In this document: piece by piece, positions 1-5,670 of the stretch | Position numbering within the stretch: position 1 is the stretch's first letter | Layout of the letters: every line of letters starts with the position of its first letter | Origin: Chitinophaga pinensis | GTDB lineage: Bacteria > Planctomycetota > Phycisphaerae > Phycisphaerales > SM1A02 | Assembly (NCBI GenBank): GCA_943329105.2 | Contig: CALQCP020000165.1 | Coordinates: forward strand, 1 to 5,670 | Reading direction: 5' to 3' | Length of the DNA: 5,670 bases | The notes under the pieces: generated by a model | What the model saw: only the letters and a program-made list of their open reading frames with translations | Database searches by the model: none | What the model was told of the DNA's origin: nothing | Program-made: the position numbers and the translations under genes

Positions 1-833
1 ACCACGTTGCTGGCTTGCCCTACTGGTTTAGCCAGCGGGCTTTCCAAAAGATGCCTGGCACAGCGCGGTGCTTAGTGCATCCAAAGATGGTGGAGCCAGT
101 TCGAAGGATGATGGCTGCGTGGGTTGATCTTGAACGGCAACAAACGCCTCACGAGATTATTCCAATAGAGCCAAATTCTGACTATCAATTACGGCCAAAT
201 ATGTTTGTTCGCGCTATTGAAGTCAGTCACACCACCCCCGCGCTGGCGTTTGTAGTGATTGAACGCCGTAGTAAGTTGCGTGAAGAATTCCGTGGTGTCT
301 CTCAAGAGCGCCTGCGTGAATTGCGTGGTCAGGGTGTTGAAATCACCAAGACGATTGAGATTCCATTGGTTGCCTACACCGGCGATACGGAAATCGGCGA
401 CTTCCTGTTTCGCGAGGAGTTCCGTCAAGCACAAGTGGTGATCACTGAATGCACGTTCTTTGAAGATGAACACCGCGATCGCGCCAAGGTTGGCAAGCAC
501 ATCCATGTTGAAGATTTGCGGCCACTGTTGGAAGCATGGACCGCGCGCGACATCATCATTGGTCATGTTTCGCGACGCACGTTGATCCCATTCGCGCGTG
601 AACGCATTGAGGAAATTGCTGGACAAGATCGGGCGCAGAGTGTGCACTTGTTGATGGATCACCGATCGAATCGCACGCGCCATGAAAATCAAGTAGCTGC
701 GTTTGAAAATAGTGCAGTAAATTTTAAAGTGCAAAAAGGTGAATTATCGAGTGAAATTCAAGGGGGTTCTGTTCTTGACTTGCCAACCTCATCCTCTGAA
801 ATGACCGTTGACGGGATTGATGGCCATTTGTAA
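1..833 (+). CDS. tRNase Z-like metallo-beta-lactamase-fold hydrolase, 5' truncated by window
   Basis: This is probably a tRNA 3'-processing endonuclease (tRNase Z) or a close relative of the zinc-dependent MBL fold. The first complete codon (3-5) is His, followed by VAGLPYWFSQRAFQKM. That matches the end of the metal-binding HxHxDH motif and what follows it in tRNase Z, so the true start and most of that motif lie before the window. TTG at 15 is not a credible start. Counting from that TTG codon, I see KLREEFRGVS (about 87-96), GVEIT (107-111), the Asp-ligand motif TGDTE (122-126), ECTFFEDEH (145-153), HIHVEDL (162-168) and GHVSRRT (183-189), the counterpart of the tRNase Z motif THxSxRY. From memory this order resembles the short plant tRNase Z (TRZ1 type) more than the classic bacterial form. 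About 60 C-terminal residues after HLLMDH look lineage-specific and polar. The stop is TAA at 831. The fold is clear; the exact substrate is inferred. Confidence 0.85.
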   Translation, partial: HVAGLPYWFSQRAFQKMPGTARCLVHPKMVEPVRRMMAAWVDLERQQTPHEIIPIEPNSDYQLRPNMFVRAIEVSHTTPALAFVVIERRSKLREEFRGVSQERLRELRGQGVEITKTIEIPLVAYTGDTEIGDFLFREEFRQAQVVITECTFFEDEHRDRAKVGKHIHVEDLRPLLEAWTARDIIIGHVSRRTLIPFARERIEEIAGQDRAQSVHLLMDHRSNRTRHENQVAAFENSAVNFKVQKGELSSEIQGGSVLDLPTSSSEMTVDGIDGHL

Positions 834-843
834 TCGGGCGTGA

Positions 844-872
844 TTGACGGTCGCGCCTTTGTGCTCTACAGT
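844..872 (+). promoter_or_regulatory. sigma70-type promoter candidate for dnaA
   Basis: TTGACG (844-849, 5 of 6 to consensus) and TACAGT (867-872, 4 of 6) are separated by exactly 17 bp. The pair begins 11 bp after the stop of the upstream gene and faces dnaA. Transcription would start near 879, giving a leader of about 207 nt before the dnaA ATG at 1086. A second TTGACT (934-939) closer to dnaA has no good -10 partner. The assignment is from sequence alone. Confidence 0.5.
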
Positions 873-1085
873 GCCGATGTTTGAGAGCGCGGCGTGGTGG
901 GCAATCTCTCCGTGCGCAACAATATGGTGTTGGTTGACTCTTGATTCATTTGCAGTTGTTGCGTTTGCGCGCACACTCATCATGGATACGGGGTTTGGTT
1001 TGAGTCTTCGCGTTGCACCTTCTTGGTGTCAGCGATTTATGTACGCGCCTTTGTGTGTGGTGCTTCTTTGGGAGATTTACTGGTC

Positions 1086-2504
1086 ATGGCTGCGCGAACC
1101 ACTGCACACAACACCACTTCTCACTCAACACATCTTGCGAATGCGGATATTCGCGATCGCTTGTTTGAATATCTGCGTACTCATCATGGTGAGTTGCAAC
1201 GCCATTGGTTTGACCAAATTGAGGTGGTGGCTGTTGATGGCGCAAATCTCTCGTTGCTGGTTACTGAGCCGGTGCGGTTGTCGTATCTGCAGCGTTGTTG
1301 CGTTCCGCAGTTCACAGAAGCTGCATGTGTGGCAACTGGGCGCTTGATTGGCGTGCAGTTTGTTGGTGATCGAGTGGCGCCTATTACTCACCCCGCCACT
1401 TCGTTGGCGTCTAACACGGTTGGCGCGGGTGCCACCGGTGAAGCGCTCTTTGATGAACAAATCTTGTTGTCTCCGGATTATGTGTTTGAGACCTTTGTGG
1501 TTGGGCCAAACAACCGCCTTGGTCATGCTGCTGCACAGGCTGTAGCGCTCAAACCTGGCCGTGCTTACAACCCGTTCTTTGTGCATGGTGGCATTGGGAT
1601 GGGTAAGACACACTTGCTCCAGGCCGTGTGTCAAGAGATGTTGCGGCGCGACCCAACAACTCGAATTGTCTACATCTCATGCAGCACGTTTATGGATGTG
1701 TTCCACGAAGCAGTACGCGCGGGACGAATGATGGAGTTTCGGCACCGGTTTCGGAATGTGGACATGCTGGTGATCGATGACATTCACTTCCTCTCCAAGC
1801 ATGAACAGACGCAGGAGGAGTTCTTTCACACATTCAATGCCCTGTACCAGGGTGGTCGGCAAATCGTGTTGAGTTCTGATGCCGCACCTTCGGAAATTCC
1901 TGACCTTGAAGAGCGCTTGGTAAGTCGATTCAACTGTGGCTTGGTGGCGCGGATTGATCGACCGCCATACGAGACGCGTGTCGAGATTCTGAAGTCAAAG
2001 GCTGCGCTTCACGGCATACAACTGCCTGATGATGTTCCTGCCTACATTGCGGCTCGCCTTGATTCAAACATTCGTGAGCTTGAGGGTGCACTGACGCGCC
2101 TTCGCGGCCTTTCCATGGCGAACGGCGTTCCAATCACGCTTGAATTGGCTAAGCAGGCGCTTGCTGATGGCCGTCCGACCGATACCGCTGGTGGTTCATC
2201 ACAACCAACCATTCAGCAGATCATTGATGCAGTGACTCGTTACTACGACATTAAGCTGAGTGAACTGATGTCCAAGCGTCGGCACAAGAGTGTGGCGCTT
2301 CCGAGACAAGTGTGCATGTGGCTCGCGCGCAAGCACACCCGTTTCTCGCTTGAGGAGATTGGTGGCTACTTTGGTGGTCGCGATCACACAACAGTGATGC
2401 ACGCCGTTCGAACCGTGGGCGCCAAGACCCAGACCGACACGGCGTTATCTGGTGACGTCACTCGTATTGAGGAATCCCTTGAACGGCACAATAACGCGGT
2501 GTAG
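1086..2504 (+). CDS. dnaA: Chromosomal replication initiator protein DnaA
   Basis: DnaA is the AAA+ initiator that binds DnaA boxes at oriC, forms an ATP-dependent filament and melts the origin. All landmarks are present in this 472-residue protein: domain I at about 20-95 (RDRLFEYL onward), a short linker, and the AAA+ core from about 128. The core has Walker A GGIGMGKT (168-175), Walker B LVIDDIHF (228-235), sensor I LSSD (262-265), box VII ERLVSRF with the Arg finger at R281, and sensor II NIRELEGAL around R330. Domain IV has KRRHKSVALPRQ (397-408) and the signature GGRDHTTVMHA (430-440). Walker A has Met where GLGKT is usual. The ATG at 1086 is chosen because GGGAG lies at 1070-1074 and domain I follows. 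The frame is open back to TTG 1023, but that would add a hydrophobic stretch with no ribosome site. Upstream is the MBL gene; downstream is a 344-bp gap, not dnaN. Confidence 0.97.
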   Translation: MAARTTAHNTTSHSTHLANADIRDRLFEYLRTHHGELQRHWFDQIEVVAVDGANLSLLVTEPVRLSYLQRCCVPQFTEAACVATGRLIGVQFVGDRVAPITHPATSLASNTVGAGATGEALFDEQILLSPDYVFETFVVGPNNRLGHAAAQAVALKPGRAYNPFFVHGGIGMGKTHLLQAVCQEMLRRDPTTRIVYISCSTFMDVFHEAVRAGRMMEFRHRFRNVDMLVIDDIHFLSKHEQTQEEFFHTFNALYQGGRQIVLSSDAAPSEIPDLEERLVSRFNCGLVARIDRPPYETRVEILKSKAALHGIQLPDDVPAYIAARLDSNIRELEGALTRLRGLSMANGVPITLELAKQALADGRPTDTAGGSSQPTIQQIIDAVTRYYDIKLSELMSKRRHKSVALPRQVCMWLARKHTRFSLEEIGGYFGGRDHTTVMHAVRTVGAKTQTDTALSGDVTRIEESLERHNNAV

Positions 2505-2512
2505 GTGGCTGT

Positions 2513-2524
2513 CCACGCGCGTGG
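2513..2524. repeat. Perfect 12-bp GC-rich palindrome just after dnaA
   Basis: CCACGCGCGTGG reads the same on both strands and begins 8 bp after the dnaA stop codon. In RNA it can fold with a 4-nt loop, and two flanking G-U pairs could extend it. No T-run follows, so an intrinsic terminator is not supported. Its left arm overlaps the box-like CTGTCCACG. Confidence 0.5.
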
Positions 2525-2619
2525 GTCGATGGTGTGGTACCTGACGATTACTGACTGTTGGTCGCGACTGCCTTCGGGGCAATAACCGCCTGGTCTCGTG
2601 GGGGGTCATGGGTAACGCC

Positions 2620-2648
2620 GTGTGTTGGCCGCACGCTGGTCCACACAC
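2620..2648 (+). terminator. Long stem-loop downstream of dnaA, weak terminator candidate
   Basis: Arms 2620-2630 and 2638-2648 pair over 11 positions with one mismatch (2626/2642) and one G-U pair (2628/2640), enclosing a 7-nt loop (GCACGCT). TTCGTTAA follows, which is only modestly T-rich. It sits about 115 bp after the dnaA stop and is the most stable-looking hairpin in the gap on the dnaA strand. It could end or protect the dnaA transcript, but the poor T-tract keeps this tentative. Confidence 0.3.
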
Positions 2649-2664
2649 TTCGTTAACAGACGCC

Positions 2665-2680
2665 TCATGAACGTTCATGA
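2665..2680. repeat. Perfect 16-bp palindrome TCATGAACGTTCATGA
   Basis: All 16 bases are self-complementary about the centre between 2672 and 2673; the next flanking pair does not match. It is not followed by a T-tract and is not GC-rich, so an operator or origin dyad fits better than a terminator. It lies 4 bp from the next inverted repeat. Confidence 0.6.
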
Positions 2681-2684
2681 CTAA

Positions 2685-2697
2685 GAGTTGACAACTC
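2685..2697. repeat. Inverted repeat GAGTTG-A-CAACTC containing TTGACA
   Basis: Two perfect 6-bp arms flank one central base. The centre contains TTGACA (2688-2693), identical to a sigma70 -35 box. The best downstream hexamer, TATTTT at 2709-2714, would leave only a 15-bp spacer, so a promoter is doubtful. With one central base it cannot form a tight hairpin; binding by a symmetric dimeric protein is the more natural reading. Confidence 0.4.
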
Positions 2698-2799
2698 GAC
2701 CACAGTCGTATTTTGAGTGTAAGTTGTTGTGGTGTAGTTGTTTATAGTCTTGGTTTCTGGGTTGTCCACCAGGCGTCAGGGCTCTTTACTAGGAGGAGG

Positions 2800-2830
2800 A
2801 ATATATAAGAGTTCACTCCTTCTGAACCCT
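2800..2830 (-). terminator. Intrinsic terminator candidate for mutM
   Basis: On the minus strand an 8-bp stem (2830-2823 with 2815-2808, one G-U pair) encloses the 7-nt loop GAAGGAG, followed by TATATATTCC. It begins 18 bp after the mutM stop (TAA, 2851-2849), in the right position and orientation. The stem is only moderately GC-rich and the T-tract is broken by A residues. Confidence 0.42.
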
Positions 2831-2848
2831 GTCGCGGCAAGGCGCACC

Positions 2849-3757
2849 TTACTTTCGATCAGCAGCGCCTGGGCTATATACGCCGGGCTGGCAGGAACGA
2901 CACCAGACGGTCGTACGACCACCGAGACGCGTTTCGTGAAGTGATTCCCGGCAACGTACGCATGGATCGCCCGCCCGCCCATAAACGGCATGGAGGGCTT
3001 GTGCGGTACCGGAGGCCCCAAGACCTGATCGATAGTCACGCAGAGTGCTCCCGCCATGTTTGATGGCACGGTTCAAGATGGTCCGAATGGCGAGCGCCAG
3101 CGCCGCGACACGTTTGGGTGACAACTGATCACACCGGATGCGAGGATCGATACCCGCAATGTGCAGTGATTCATCGGCGTAGATGTTGCCGACACCAGCC
3201 ACAATCGTTTGATCTAACAGGGCGACCTTGACGGCGCGCGCCCCAGTCATGGCAGAGCGAAGGGCTTGCGCCTGAATCGTCAGTGCATCTGGACCAAGTT
3301 CGGCATTCCAAGATTCATAGAGAAACGTTGTACTTTCATAGGCCGTCAATCCGCCAAAACGGCGTGGATCTCGAAAGATTAACGGTATGGATGCCGACCG
3401 ACCGACACCTCGGCCGCGTGTGGGTTTCGCTACAAGCCACGTGACATGTTGATGTGAATCGCCGGCATCACCGCCAGCAATCAATTGTCCACTCATACCA
3501 AGCTGTACGACCAAACAACGTCCATCTGCAGCGATGATTGCCAAGCGCTTCCCGTGACGCGCAATCGATTGGATGGTCGCCCCATCTAATAATTCCAAGG
3601 GAGTCATCCAGGCGCGCTGGGTTCGCCGACCTTCACCCCGGCCACTACCGCGCGCGCGCATGTCATGTGGACCAATGGTGGCCACCCGCAGCACATGCCC
3701 AATCAAGGCAGGCGCGATCGTGCGGCGCAAAGCTTCAATTTCCGCGAGTTCCGGCAA
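2849..3757 (-). CDS. mutM: Formamidopyrimidine-DNA glycosylase (Fpg/MutM)
   Basis: This is a base-excision repair enzyme that removes 8-oxoguanine and FapyG and nicks the abasic site. The TTG at 3757-3755 gives Met-Pro-Glu-Leu; after Met removal Pro becomes the N-terminal nucleophile and Glu follows. That is why this start is preferred to the in-frame TTG at 3766, which would bury the Pro. In 302 residues I see GKRL with the conserved Lys (K70), LGMSGQL (86-92), RDPRRFG (129-135), the H2TH motif GVGNIYADESLHIAGIDP (188-205), VYGRAGDPC (258-266), and a zinc finger with Cys 266, 269, 286 and 289 plus GGRTTVWC, where the Arg corresponds to the DNA-contacting finger Arg. It is somewhat longer than the usual ~270 residues because of polar loops near 33-48 and 111-123. 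All key residues are intact, so it should be active. It is convergent with dnaA and divergent from moxR by 22 bp. Confidence 0.95.
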   Translation of the reverse strand: MPELAEIEALRRTIAPALIGHVLRVATIGPHDMRARGSGRGEGRRTQRAWMTPLELLDGATIQSIARHGKRLAIIAADGRCLVVQLGMSGQLIAGGDAGDSHQHVTWLVAKPTRGRGVGRSASIPLIFRDPRRFGGLTAYESTTFLYESWNAELGPDALTIQAQALRSAMTGARAVKVALLDQTIVAGVGNIYADESLHIAGIDPRIRCDQLSPKRVAALALAIRTILNRAIKHGGSTLRDYRSGLGASGTAQALHAVYGRAGDPCVRCRESLHETRLGGRTTVWCRSCQPGVYSPGAADRK

Positions 3758-3765
3758 GGTGCACA

Positions 3766-3771
3766 ACTATA
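3766..3771 (-). promoter_or_regulatory. Minus-strand -10-like hexamer upstream of mutM
   Basis: TATAGT reads on the minus strand from 3771 to 3766, 5 of 6 to TATAAT. Eight bases separate it from the TTG start codon, so transcription would begin almost at the start codon. No convincing -35 lies 16-18 bp upstream. It overlaps the plus-strand -10-like hexamer by four bases. Confidence 0.3.
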
Positions 3772-3773
3772 CT
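3768..3773 (+). promoter_or_regulatory. Plus-strand -10-like hexamer upstream of moxR
   Basis: TATACT matches TATAAT at 5 of 6 and ends 6 bp before the moxR ATG at 3780, the spacing expected for a leaderless transcript. No Shine-Dalgarno-like run lies close to the ATG, which agrees with this. The -35 region (about 3745-3750, CGAGTT) is poor, so the promoter call is tentative. Confidence 0.35.
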
Positions 3774-3779
3774 TCCACC

Positions 3780-4868
3780 ATGCAAGAATCCGCCCCATCG
3801 ACGGTCATTCTCACCCCCGCCGATGCAAAGGCGGCCACCGAGCGATTGCGTACGGCGGTGCACTCGGTCATTGTTGGTCAGGACCGGGTGATTGATGAAG
3901 TCATGATCGCGCTCGCTTGCGGCGGGCATGCGCTGATCGAGGGTGTTCCTGGCCTCGCTAAGACATTGTTGGTTTCAACACTGGCCCGGAGCATGTCCCT
4001 TGGGTTCTCGCGCATTCAGTTCACGCCGGACTTGATGCCAAGCGACATGACTGGCACCGAAGTGATTGAAGAAGATCGATCAACTGGAACGCGACGCCTG
4101 CGATTTGTTCCGGGGCCCATCTTTTCCAATGTCATTCTTGCGGATGAAATCAACCGCACGCCACCCAAGACCCAGAGCGCGCTCTTGGAGTCAATGCAAG
4201 AGCGACAAGTAACGGTTGGCGGCGTGAATCATCCATTGCCCGATCCATTCTTTGTGCTGGCGACGCAAAATCCCATCGAACAGGAAGGCACCTATCCACT
4301 TCCAGAAGCGCAGCTCGATCGATTCATGCTGCAGATTCTGATTGGATATCCAACCGCAGACGAGGAGGCGGAGATCGTGCGGCGCACCACTGGTGCTGCG
4401 CCGAAGCCAACCGAGCGGGTGCTCAGCGGCGAAGACGTACGCGCAATTCAAGCGTTGGTACGGGAAGTTCCCGTTGCAGATCACGTGGTGCGATATGCGC
4501 TTCGATTGGTTCGCGCTACTCGACAAGCGCAAAATGCCACTTCATCAAATGCGGTGGTGGGTGGTCAAAAATTGCGGATCATGGACTATGTCAGTTGGGG
4601 CGCTGGGCCCCGTGCAAGTCAATTCTTGGTGCTGGCCGCAAAGGCTCGCGCGCTTCTTGCGGGAGCACCCACTGCGACGCCTGACGATGTGCGCGCGGTT
4701 GCGAAGCCAATTCTCCGGCATCGGCTGCAATTGAACTTCAATGCCCAAGCGGATCGCATTGGTCCAGATCAGGTGATCGATGAATTGCTGCGGGAGATTC
4801 GCGTGGAAGACACCGGCGCAGCCGGCGCCAAGGAACTGGAACGCCTCGTGAAGCCTGCGGGCGCCTGA
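3780..4868 (+). CDS. MoxR-family AAA+ ATPase
   Basis: MoxR proteins are AAA+ ATPases thought to act as chaperones that mature or remodel partner complexes, often with vWA-domain proteins made from the same operon. The 362-residue protein shows VIVGQDRVIDEV (30-41), Walker A GVPGLAKT (55-62), FTPDLMPSDMTGTEV (81-95), Walker B VILADEINR (118-126), sensor 1 ATQNP (161-165) and LPEAQLDRF with the Arg finger (174-182). Later come the sensor 2 region GAGPRASQFL and the C-terminal lid helix KARALL. The ATG at 3780 is chosen because the conserved domain begins soon after it; the frame is open back to 3573, but that stretch is antisense to mutM and resembles nothing. No clear ribosome site precedes the ATG. 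The next gene starts 10 bp after the stop, so the two are almost surely co-transcribed. The specific partner and process cannot be read from the sequence. Confidence 0.93.
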   Translation: MQESAPSTVILTPADAKAATERLRTAVHSVIVGQDRVIDEVMIALACGGHALIEGVPGLAKTLLVSTLARSMSLGFSRIQFTPDLMPSDMTGTEVIEEDRSTGTRRLRFVPGPIFSNVILADEINRTPPKTQSALLESMQERQVTVGGVNHPLPDPFFVLATQNPIEQEGTYPLPEAQLDRFMLQILIGYPTADEEAEIVRRTTGAAPKPTERVLSGEDVRAIQALVREVPVADHVVRYALRLVRATRQAQNATSSNAVVGGQKLRIMDYVSWGAGPRASQFLVLAAKARALLAGAPTATPDDVRAVAKPILRHRLQLNFNAQADRIGPDQVIDELLREIRVEDTGAAGAKELERLVKPAGA

Positions 4869-4878
4869 ACGGAGTTCT

Positions 4879-5670
4879 GTGCGCGCAGAGCAGTACCTGG
4901 CACCAGAGACACTTGCCCAATTGGGACCATTCGAGTTGCGCGCGAAGCGCATCGCGGAGGGTGTCATGAGCGGAATGCATCGGTCGCCATACCAGGGCCT
5001 TGCCGTGGAGTTCGCGGAACACCGGCAGTACGTTGCTGGCGATCCCGTGCGTCACATTGATTGGAAGGTGTTTGGGCGCAGCGATAAGTTGTATCTCAAG
5101 CGATTTCAGCAAGAAACCAACCTTGATATCCACATCATGGTGGATGCCTCGGGAAGCATGCGCTTTGGAACACTGGGTAGCAAAGATGGATGGGGTGGTA
5201 CCCAGACTGGCAAGCAATCAAACTGGACAAAGTTTGATCACGCAACGGCGGCGGCCGCTGCTATGGCGTTTCTTGGACTTGCGCAGCGCGACCGCGTCTC
5301 TACGGAAATGTTTGGGTCAACATTGATCGCCGCAACACGTTGCTCCAATTCACAAGGTCACTGGCGCGCCATTGTTCAATGCTTAGCAACCCATGCCGTT
5401 GATGGGCGCGCAGACCTGCCGCGCGCGGTTGATGAATTGCTTTCACGAGGAACACATCGATCACTAGTAGTGATTGTCAGTGACTTTCTCATGCCGAAGC
5501 AACAGATCAAAGATGCGCTTGCGCGGTTGCGACATCGTGGTCATGATGTCATCTTGGTTCGTGTTCTCGACAGAGCAGAGTTGCGATTTGATCTTGATGA
5601 GAACGCGCCGTTTGAAGGCCTTGAGGGTGAGGCGACACTGGAGGTGGATACTCGCAGTATCCGCCAGGCG
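4879..5670 (+). CDS. DUF58 domain protein (vWA-like), 3' truncated by window
   Basis: This is the usual partner of MoxR ATPases; its biochemical role is not established, but the vWA-like fold suggests metal-dependent protein binding. The 264 visible residues open with QYLAPETLAQLGPFELRAKR and reach the DUF58 core: SGMHRSPYQGLAVEFAEHR (31-49), YVAGDPVRHIDWKVFGRSD (51-69) and ETNL (79-82). The MIDAS-like DASGS (89-93) and a second acidic motif, VIVSDFL (198-204), follow, then a region ending in LEVDTRSIR. A Gly/Ser/Asn-rich stretch at about 97-117 looks like an expanded loop. GTG at 4879 is the start: it is the only common start codon (ATG, GTG or TTG) between the in-frame stop at 4849 and the conserved N-terminus, and GGAG (4871-4874) precedes it by 4 bp. 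No transmembrane segment is visible. The frame stays open to the last base, so the C-terminus is missing. Confidence 0.92.
   Translation, partial: MRAEQYLAPETLAQLGPFELRAKRIAEGVMSGMHRSPYQGLAVEFAEHRQYVAGDPVRHIDWKVFGRSDKLYLKRFQQETNLDIHIMVDASGSMRFGTLGSKDGWGGTQTGKQSNWTKFDHATAAAAAMAFLGLAQRDRVSTEMFGSTLIAATRCSNSQGHWRAIVQCLATHAVDGRADLPRAVDELLSRGTHRSLVVIVSDFLMPKQQIKDALARLRHRGHDVILVRVLDRAELRFDLDENAPFEGLEGEATLEVDTRSIRQA

Larger units (their letters stand above)
2505..2848. other. Gene-free dnaA-mutM gap, tentative oriC candidate
   Basis: This 344-bp stretch lies between the convergent stops of dnaA and mutM. I find no credible gene or tRNA in it. It holds three degenerate matches to the DnaA-box core (T/C)TGTCCACN or TGGTCCACA, all on the plus strand: CTGTCCACG (2509-2517), TGGTCCACA (2637-2645) and TTGTCCACC (2762-2770). 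It also holds several inverted repeats and a locally AT-rich, G/T-biased patch at about 2708-2760 with a 7-bp direct repeat AGTTGTT (2722-2728, 2736-2742). Position beside dnaA, dyads, an AT-rich patch and box-like 9-mers would suit a bacterial origin. However, no 9-mer matches TTATCCACA exactly, the middle one lies in a hairpin arm, and such degenerate matches can arise by chance. An alternative is simply a long terminator and spacer region. Confidence 0.27.

Noticed and set aside
844..1347. Plus-strand open frame of 167 codons before and into dnaA, including an ATG at 877
   Set aside because: It overlaps about 260 bp of dnaA in another frame, has no ribosome site, and its Cys/Trp-rich translation resembles no family.
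1757..1765. TGTGGACAT, a near match to a reverse-strand DnaA box
   Set aside because: It encodes part of the conserved NVDMLVIDD stretch of dnaA; a single near match inside a gene is expected by chance.
2569..2581. Small hairpin TGCC-TTCGG-GGCA as a dnaA terminator
   Set aside because: The stem is only 4 bp and no T-tract follows.
2445..2678. Minus-strand open frame of 77 codons at the end of dnaA
   Set aside because: It covers the dnaA 3' end antisense, and its His/Arg-rich translation looks like a shadow.
2697..2714. CGAC-CACA-GTCG followed by TATTTT as a terminator
   Set aside because: A 4-bp stem is too weak, although the following T-rich run is in the right place.
2738..2944. Small plus-strand open frame (68 codons) across the gap and the mutM 3' end
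   Set aside because: Its TTG start has no ribosome site, the strong SD-like run falls inside it instead of before it, and its last third is antisense to the conserved mutM zinc finger.
3573..3779. N-terminal extension of the MoxR frame upstream of the ATG at 3780
   Set aside because: It is antisense to the conserved mutM N-terminus and its translation matches no part of the MoxR family.
4191..5217. Minus-strand open frames opposite moxR and the DUF58 gene
   Set aside because: They are shadows of two clearly conserved plus-strand genes and their translations resemble no family.

Overview
This looks like ordinary chromosomal housekeeping DNA from a bacterium, most likely a member of the Planctomycetota and perhaps a Phycisphaerae-type lineage. 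That placement rests on remembered family resemblance: the DnaA AAA+ core, the MoxR/DUF58 pair and the tRNase Z-like protein all read like planctomycete homologues. No search was run, so it is an inference. The base composition is moderately GC-rich, apart from one AT/GT-rich patch at about 2680-2765. I see no mobile element, CRISPR array, tRNA or rRNA.

Layout. (1) 1-833, plus strand: the 3' part of a tRNase Z-like metallo-beta-lactamase-fold gene whose start lies before the window. (2) 834-1085: a gap holding a good sigma70-type promoter (TTGACG, 17 bp, TACAGT) and a roughly 200-nt leader for dnaA. (3) 1086-2504, plus strand: a complete dnaA, the replication initiator. (4) 2505-2848: a 344-bp gene-free gap between dnaA and the convergent mutM. 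It holds several hairpins, a perfect 16-bp palindrome, a GT-rich low-GC patch and three degenerate DnaA-box-like 9-mers, so it is a tentative oriC candidate and also the place where both flanking transcripts must end. (5) 2849-3757, minus strand: a complete mutM (formamidopyrimidine-DNA glycosylase) with a TTG start. (6) 3758-3779: a 22-bp divergent spacer with overlapping -10-like hexamers on the two strands. (7) 3780-4868, plus strand: a complete MoxR-family AAA+ ATPase gene. (8) 4879-5670, plus strand: a DUF58/vWA-like gene, 10 bp downstream and cut by the window end.

How they fit together. dnaA initiates replication and mutM repairs oxidised guanine; they are convergent, so they share the gap and not a promoter. 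moxR and the DUF58 gene form the start of the widespread MoxR-DUF58 operon, in which the AAA+ ATPase is thought to act as a chaperone or assembly factor with vWA-type partners. More vWA or membrane (Bat-like) genes would be expected past the window end. dnaN does not follow dnaA as it does in many bacteria. I found no clearly new system. The most interesting points are the possible origin and the very compact divergent promoter between mutM and moxR.
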